Shown here in pieces: positions 5,694 through 9,356 of a DNA stretch of 9,356 nt (positions within the stretch are counted from its first letter, which is position 1; each line of letters begins with the position of its first letter). The position numbers were made by a program, and so were the translations under genes. Below the pieces are notes generated by a model. The model did not search any database, was not told the DNA's origin, and was given only the letters and a program-made list of their open reading frames with translations. The stretch is from Gammaproteobacteria bacterium (lineage in GTDB: Bacteria; Pseudomonadota; Gammaproteobacteria; Steroidobacterales; SZUA-146). The stretch spans positions 1 through 9,356 of the forward strand of contig QIGP01000447.1 of NCBI GenBank assembly GCA_003228965.1, written 5' to 3'.

Positions 5694-6422
5694 CTAAGAG
5701 CTTTTGACAGACCAGTCAAAGCTTTGTTTGATAGTGTCCGCAACACGACCTTTGGGACTCACTTCGACATTAACCCGCTGCGGCACGAAGCCTGCAGGCA
5801 GTATTAGCTGTCGTTCGAAATTTTGAAAATACCGAAACGAAAAACCCAGGCTCTCCGTTGCGTCCTCACCGCTCATCAAGTCTGCGACGTTGTAACTGGT
5901 TTGAGTGCCGTTGCGCGCACCTTCAATTGACATGGTGACCTTGCCACTCACTCGCCGATCGTGCTTGAACGCGGCCTGCACCAGCACCAGGCGCATGCGA
6001 AATTCTGCGTCGGCACCAGCTGGGGTCAATCGAAACTCTTGAATGTGAAGACCACGCTTGCCGTCTTCGGGAGCTATGATGCCGCGGTAGAACGCCAGCT
6101 CCTGCTTTTGCTTTTGCACATCGGCCTGAAGGTCGCCCAACATCGACTCCACGCTTTCGTGAGCTTCGTCGTCAATTTTCTTGGCCGTTTCAAGCAGAGC
6201 TATCTGTTCTCGCAGTTTACCGCTGGACAAACCAAGCTCAGTCAATTCACGGGTAAGCTCGGCCTCGGTCGTCTTGGCTTCGCGGCTGTCGTAACCACCT
6301 CTATAGCGACCGTACTCGTACGTTAAGAACCCGCCAATAATCGCGAGTGTAACTACCACGCCCCAGATCACGCCGACGCGCATAGGCTGGTGCTGTTTTA
6401 CCACGAGTTTAGGCTTAGCCAT
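5694..6422 (-). CDS. DUF6776-type membrane-anchored coiled-coil protein
   Basis: The protein has 242 residues. A short basic N-terminus (MAKPKLVVKQHQPMR) precedes a single membrane helix at about residues 16-34 (VGVIWGVVVTLAIIGGFLTY), then YGRYRGGYDSREA. A Glu/Leu-rich coiled coil spans about 48-112 (ELTRELTELG, LREQIALLETAKK, DLQADVQKQKQELAFYRGI). A C-terminal beta-rich domain (about 113-235) contains IQEFRLTP, RMRLVLVQA, GKVTMSIEGARNG and RYFQNFERQLILPAGFVP, which I recognise as the gammaproteobacterial DUF6776 type. Positive-inside bias suggests the coiled coil and C-terminal domain are periplasmic. No function is established. It sits immediately before bactofilin (9 nt) and is divergent from hemJ. 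The start is ATG at 6422 with CGGA about 5 nt upstream. Confidence 0.85.
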   Translation of the reverse strand: MAKPKLVVKQHQPMRVGVIWGVVVTLAIIGGFLTYEYGRYRGGYDSREAKTTEAELTRELTELGLSSGKLREQIALLETAKKIDDEAHESVESMLGDLQADVQKQKQELAFYRGIIAPEDGKRGLHIQEFRLTPAGADAEFRMRLVLVQAAFKHDRRVSGKVTMSIEGARNGTQTSYNVADLMSGEDATESLGFSFRYFQNFERQLILPAGFVPQRVNVEVSPKGRVADTIKQSFDWSVKSS

Positions 6423-6438
6423 TATTCCGAATTCTTTA

Positions 6439-6466
6439 TGTATAGCGGGTCGACCATGGTACTGAA
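6439..6466 (-). promoter_or_regulatory. Possible promoter of the DUF6776-bactofilin operon
   Basis: On the minus strand TATACA (6444-6439) is a good -10 candidate. TTCAGT (6466-6461) is a mediocre -35 with a 16-nt spacer. The leader before the 6422 start would be short. The left arm of the 11-bp inverted repeat (6470-6480) begins 3 nt upstream of this -35, a usual place for an activator or repressor site. Prediction by eye only. Confidence 0.3.
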
Positions 6467-6469
6467 CTT

Positions 6470-6540
6470 AGCCCCTAAAATAAAAGCCAAACCCGGACCC
6501 ATTCTGGCAAAATGGGACGTAGGCCTCAGTTTTAGGGGCT
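6470..6540. repeat. Widely spaced perfect 11-bp inverted repeat between divergent genes
   Basis: AGCCCCTAAAA at 6470-6480 and its reverse complement TTTTAGGGGCT at 6530-6540 are perfect over 11 bp and separated by 49 nt (60 bp centre to centre). They lie in the 160-nt region between DUF6776 (leftward) and hemJ (rightward). They could be paired operator half-sites or stem arms. The right arm ends 42 nt before the hemJ ATG. Confidence 0.6.
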
Positions 6541-6582
6541 CTATTACTCAAATTTGCGCCCAGCGCGGCCAAAGGACTACAC

Positions 6583-6999
6583 ATGCTCTGGATTAAGGCC
6601 TTTCACATTGTGTTTGTTGTCAGCTGGTTCGCGGGACTGCTCTATTTGCCAAGACTGTTTGTCTATCACGCTGGCACTGACGACCAGGCTGGGCACGACC
6701 GGTTCGTCGTCATGGAACATAAGTTATTCATTATTATGACAATTGCCGCCATCTTGGCCAGTCTATCTGGTCTTTCTATGCTGGTAATAGTGCCAAACTA
6801 CCTCCAAATGGGCTGGATGCACACCAAATTGACTCTGGTTTTAGCGCTTTTGGCCTACCACGCGTACTGCTGGAAGCTGAAAGGTCAGTTTGCCAGGAAA
6901 GAAAATGCGCACAGTGGGCGCTGGTTTCGCATGTTCAATGAGGTTCCCGCTCTTATTCTGATTGGCATTGTGATTTTGGCAGTGGTTAAACCGTTCTGA
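6583..6999 (+). CDS. hemJ: Protoporphyrinogen IX oxidase HemJ
   Basis: HemJ is the integral inner-membrane enzyme that oxidises protoporphyrinogen IX to protoporphyrin IX, the penultimate heme step, in bacteria without HemG or HemY. The 138 residues and four hydrophobic segments (about 5-25, 47-70, 82-98, 121-136) fit the family. Family-type conserved residues are visible: His8 and WFAGLLYLPRLFVYH in the first part (Trp15, Arg24, His29), the HTK motif at 80-82 (His80, Lys82), His93, and FNEVPA at 118-123. His residues of this type bind heme b in characterised HemJ proteins. The start is ATG at 6583 with AAGGA about 6 nt upstream. The gene is divergent from the DUF6776 gene, a pairing common in gammaproteobacteria, and convergent with rppH. 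Its promoter should lie in 6480-6582, but I could not define it. Confidence 0.93.
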   Translation: MLWIKAFHIVFVVSWFAGLLYLPRLFVYHAGTDDQAGHDRFVVMEHKLFIIMTIAAILASLSGLSMLVIVPNYLQMGWMHTKLTLVLALLAYHAYCWKLKGQFARKENAHSGRWFRMFNEVPALILIGIVILAVVKPF

Positions 7000-7020
7000 C
7001 GCGGTCACATTTGCGGACGA

Positions 7021-7040
7021 TCTACAGCGGTTCTTGTAGA
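7021..7040. terminator. Weak hairpin between hemJ and rppH
   Basis: TCTACA at 7021-7026 and TGTAGA at 7035-7040 form a 6-bp stem with an 8-nt loop, midway in the 75-nt gap between the convergent hemJ and rppH stops. Neither strand shows a T-tract. It is the best terminator-like structure in the gap but is weak. Confidence 0.3.
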
Positions 7041-7074
7041 CAGAGGAAGAGTTTCAACAAAAGATAGTGTGCGG

Positions 7075-7617
7075 TCAGGAGGTCTGGGCAGCCTTGCCGT
7101 TATGCGCACTATCATCAAAAAGCCTTGCGCTTTCTAATTCTCTAAGAGCGCGCTTGTACACATTCCGTTTGAAGTAAATAACGTGGTTAACCGGATACCA
7201 GTAGTCTACCCAGCGCCACTTATCAAATTCAGGGTGCTCAAACTGGTCAAAACGAAACGCGTTGTCCTCAGCGCTAAGCTGAAGTAAATACCAAATTTGC
7301 TTTTGGCCAATGCATTGAACTTCAGCATTTCGTCGTTGATAACGGTCCGGTAGTTTGTAGCGTAACCATCTTTTAGTTTGTCCGAGCAGCTTCACCTGGT
7401 CAGGTTCCAGCCCTACCTCCTCGAGCAACTCTCTGTACATTGCGTCGATGGGTTTTTCATTCGCGTTGACCCCACCCTGCGGAAACTGCCAACCCGATTG
7501 TCCGGTGCGACGTCCCCAGAAAACACGGCCATCAGCACCGCAGATGACCATGCCTACATTGGCACGGAAACCGTCTTTATCGATGCCGTTTGCCACGGCG
7601 GTTTGTGAAATAGACAT
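7075..7617 (-). CDS. rppH: RNA pyrophosphohydrolase RppH (Nudix family)
   Basis: RppH removes pyrophosphate from the 5' end of triphosphorylated mRNA, which exposes it to RNase E. The 180 residues match proteobacterial RppH (about 160-176). The core start [14 protein letters not shown] (residues 12-25) corresponds to the usual N-terminus. WQFPQGG is at 43-49. The Nudix box is complete at 48-70 (G48, E54, R62-E63-L64, E66-E67, G69). The family ends [28 protein letters not shown] follow. The ATG at 7617 gives ten residues more than usual, and its ribosome binding site is poor. No nearer ATG exists; a GTG at codon 8 is the only internal option and is no better placed. The gene is convergent with hemJ and lies 165 nt downstream of the ABC ATPase gene on the same strand. 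Further along, a perfect TTGACA (minus strand) occurs in the gap but no good -10 is at the right distance. Confidence 0.95.
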   Translation of the reverse strand: MSISQTAVANGIDKDGFRANVGMVICGADGRVFWGRRTGQSGWQFPQGGVNANEKPIDAMYRELLEEVGLEPDQVKLLGQTKRWLRYKLPDRYQRRNAEVQCIGQKQIWYLLQLSAEDNAFRFDQFEHPEFDKWRWVDYWYPVNHVIYFKRNVYKRALRELESARLFDDSAHNGKAAQTS

Positions 7618-7633
7618 GAACTAAAAAGTATCA

Positions 7634-7702
7634 ACTGAGTGTTCAAATAATCTTCTGAGCTTCTCTGTTTATGCTAACGCTGTCAAATGACCGACACTCA
7701 GT
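7634..7702. repeat. Spaced 9-bp inverted repeat upstream of rppH
   Basis: ACTGAGTGT at 7634-7642 and its reverse complement ACACTCAGT at 7694-7702 are perfect over 9 bp with a 51-nt spacer (60 bp centre to centre). They lie in the gap upstream of the rppH start. A chance match of this length in a 165-nt gap is not negligible. No other feature is seen in 7618-7782. Confidence 0.4.
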
Positions 7703-7782
7703 ACGTTACATTGGATAGGCCTGCTGCTGACTTGTGGATATTACCGCTGCAGGTATAGAGCGTTGGAGGTAATTTGGCGTGC

Positions 7783-8877
7783 TTATGGTAAAAAGGCTAT
7801 CGCCGTGTTGGTCGTCCACGCAACGCGCGTTGTTTCGCCAGTTGCCGCGGCGGGGGCAGCCGCCAGGGAAACTTTCACTTCGGTACCGTCATCAAGTACG
7901 ACAAGACACAGCGTACTATGACCGTGAAACCAGACGTGTTTAAGCGTGGCGCTCACTGTGAGTCTATCGTCGGCGGGAATGTGCGCAGGCGATGAGGTGT
8001 CTGCGCCAGAAATCGAATGACCAGACTGCAGCGTCAGTTGTTCCGGACGCACCAATACTTGCACGACATCGCCTTTCTCAAGTGGACCGACGCTTTGTAC
8101 ATTCACAATCCCAAGAGGCGTATTGGCAAGACTATCGCTCACAAGAGTACCTGGCACCATTGAGCAGTCGCCAACCGCCATAGCGACTTCAAGTGATACT
8201 GGTCGTTGATACAAATTCATCGGCGTATCCCATTGAGCGATGACACCGTTGCGCATAACGCCGACCAGGTCGGCCGCCTGCAGCGCCTCGCGCGCGTCAT
8301 GCGTAACCCACAGCGCTGTCGTGCCGCTCACCTTTAATATCTTACTAACCTCCTGCACCAGCCGGTAACGCAAACTCCTGTCAAGACTTGCAAACGGTTC
8401 ATCCAGCAAAAGCAAACGAGGTTTGGTTGCCAACGCTCGCGCCAGCGCCGCGCGCTGCTGCTGACCACCCGAAAGCTGATGAGGATAGCGCTCAGCCTGG
8501 GAGGACAGTCCGACGAGTTCGAGTACTTCTTCGATACGACGCTTTGCTTCAACCGCCGCCCATTTATGCAGTCCGAAAGCGGCGTTCTGAGCCACGTTAA
8601 GATGTGGGAACAAGGCGTGATCCTGAAATACCATGCCGACACCGCGGTCATGAGGTGCGATGTGTTGCCGCAACGAAGCAACGGTTTGACCGTCGAGGTC
8701 AATGGAGCCTGAATCAACGGATTCGAACCCGGCTATACATCGAAGTAACGTGGTTTTGCCACAGCCGCTCGCACCGAGCAAACAGGCGATGCCCCCTTCC
8801 TCAAGACTAAGACTCACGCCATTTAGCACCGGCTTGTTCGCCAACGCTTTGAACACACTATTAACGTGAAGTTGCAT
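7783..8877 (-). CDS. fbpC: ABC importer ATP-binding protein, Fe(3+) FbpC-like
   Basis: This is the cytoplasmic ATPase of a binding-protein-dependent importer, most like FbpC, which powers ferric iron uptake with FbpA and FbpB. It has 364 residues. The ATPase domain (1-230) is complete: Walker A GASGCGKT at 35-42, Q-loop Gln85 in VFQD, signature LSGGQQQ at 135-141, Walker B LLLLDE at 155-160, D-loop SLD at 164-166, and the switch His193 in WVTHD. The C-terminal TOBE-type regulatory part (about 235-364) contains VLVRPEQLTL and HVWFHGHSTL. A GGA lies about 9 nt before the ATG at 8877. The coding sequence overlaps the permease gene by 17 nt, so the two are translationally coupled. Substrate is inferred from the partner permease and the DHALFPHLNV-type FbpC sequence; sulfate, thiosulfate or thiamine importers have related ATPases. 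Confidence 0.88.
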   Translation of the reverse strand: MQLHVNSVFKALANKPVLNGVSLSLEEGGIACLLGASGCGKTTLLRCIAGFESVDSGSIDLDGQTVASLRQHIAPHDRGVGMVFQDHALFPHLNVAQNAAFGLHKWAAVEAKRRIEEVLELVGLSSQAERYPHQLSGGQQQRAALARALATKPRLLLLDEPFASLDRSLRYRLVQEVSKILKVSGTTALWVTHDAREALQAADLVGVMRNGVIAQWDTPMNLYQRPVSLEVAMAVGDCSMVPGTLVSDSLANTPLGIVNVQSVGPLEKGDVVQVLVRPEQLTLQSGHSISGADTSSPAHIPADDRLTVSATLKHVWFHGHSTLCLVVLDDGTEVKVSLAAAPAAATGETTRVAWTTNTAIAFLP

Positions 8878-9356
8878 GTGTCATTTTCCGGGTGAGTAAC
8901 ATGACAGGAATAAATCCTGTGACAACAATGAGCAGCGCCGCAGGAGCAGCCTCGGCCCACTGTGCTTCGGCAGTTCGTTCAAAGACGCGAACGGCCAAGG
9001 TGTCCCAACCAAACGGCCGGGTCATTAAGGTAATGGGCATTTCTTTCAGCACGTCCACAAACACCAACAGCATGGCGGCCAACAGGCTCGGACGCAACAG
9101 CGGCAGATGCAAATTTCGTAACAAGCCAAGCCCTTCACGACCTAGCAGTCGTGAAGCATCGTCGAGCGACGGCGGAATTCTCAACATTCCGTTTTCTACC
9201 GTACTTAAAGCAACCGCACTGAACCGCACTACGTACGCAAGAAAGGTAACCGCAAGGCCCGCTCCAAAAAAGCCCAAGATTATGTCGGACCCACCGATCA
9301 TCGCAGACAGCCCTTTACCCGTTTGGGTTACAGCAACAAACACACCTACGGCCAGT
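8861..9356 (-). CDS. fbpB: ABC importer permease, Fe(3+) FbpB-like (partial, cut by right edge)
   Basis: Only the C-terminal about 165 residues are present; the frame is open to the window edge, so the start lies outside. The visible part is an inner-membrane transport domain with several hydrophobic helices (GSDIILGFFGAGLAVTF, LLAAMLLVFVDVL, AAPAALLIVVTGFIPVMLL). The EAA-type loop that docks the ATPase is SLDDASRLLGREGLG followed by LHLPLLRPS. The stretch FVDVLKEMPITL, RPFGWDTLAVRVFE is typical of FbpB/AfuB-type permeases, which usually contain two fused halves (about 500 residues). This would be the second half. It ends with TAA at 8861-8863, 17 nt inside the ATPase gene. A GTG at 9343 is internal and not the real start. 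Confidence 0.88.
   Translation of the reverse strand, partial: LAVGVFVAVTQTGKGLSAMIGGSDIILGFFGAGLAVTFLAYVVRFSAVALSTVENGMLRIPPSLDDASRLLGREGLGLLRNLHLPLLRPSLLAAMLLVFVDVLKEMPITLMTRPFGWDTLAVRVFERTAEAQWAEAAPAALLIVVTGFIPVMLLTRKMTHATSR

Noticed and set aside
7675..7690. Perfect TTGACA (minus strand) as the rppH -35 element
   Set aside because: No acceptable -10 hexamer is found 16-19 nt downstream; the nearest AT-rich hexamer (GATTAT) is about 28 nt away.
7783..9356. Iron-related island linking the Fbp importer, HemJ and ErpA
   Set aside because: The genes are in separate transcription units on both strands with rppH between them, and no Fur-like site was recognised. The shared iron theme is likely coincidental.

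Overview
The window looks like an ordinary chromosomal housekeeping segment from a gammaproteobacterium of moderate GC content (roughly low-50s percent by eye). The evidence is the set of genes: anmK, ppx, erpA, a bactofilin, a DUF6776-type membrane protein, hemJ, rppH and an Fbp-type iron(III) ABC importer. Several of these (anmK, erpA, bactofilin, DUF6776, hemJ) cluster in many gammaproteobacteria. Nothing allows placement below class with confidence. No rRNA, tRNA, CRISPR array, IS element or phage gene was seen.

Layout. 1-90: the tail of an unidentified reading frame. 97-1275 (+): anmK. 1327-1359: a perfect 12-bp-stem hairpin. 1378-1851 (+): a DUF1348/NTF2-like protein. 1917-2063 (-): a 48-residue membrane or secreted peptide. 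2064-2266: a gene-free stretch with a REP-like palindrome. 2267-2929 (-): a membrane-anchored DUF4332 protein. 3021-3053: the probable terminator of ppx. 3070-4581 (-): ppx. 4636-5004 (-): erpA. 5226-5684 (-): bactofilin. 5694-6422 (-): DUF6776-type protein. 6423-6582: divergent regulatory region. 6583-6999 (+): hemJ. 7075-7617 (-): rppH. 7783-8877 (-): FbpC-like ATPase. 8861 to the right edge (-): FbpB-like permease, cut by the window end.

How the genes relate. The minus-strand run DUF6776 > bactofilin > erpA > ppx is probably transcribed together at least in part. DUF6776 and bactofilin are 9 nt apart, and the stop codon of the first lies in the Shine-Dalgarno of the second. That fits a membrane-anchored coiled-coil protein working with a cytoskeletal polymer. 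ErpA (Fe-S delivery), HemJ (heme synthesis) and the Fbp importer share an iron theme, but only the importer has a direct role in iron uptake. AnmK recycles murein sugars, Ppx degrades polyphosphate and RppH starts mRNA decay.

I see no convincing new multi-gene system. The most interesting items are small: an inverted repeat of about 19 bp flanking anmK with a third partial copy in a strong hairpin; an uncharacterised short membrane peptide with an excellent ribosome binding site; the tightly coupled DUF6776-bactofilin pair; and widely spaced perfect inverted repeats in two intergenic regions.
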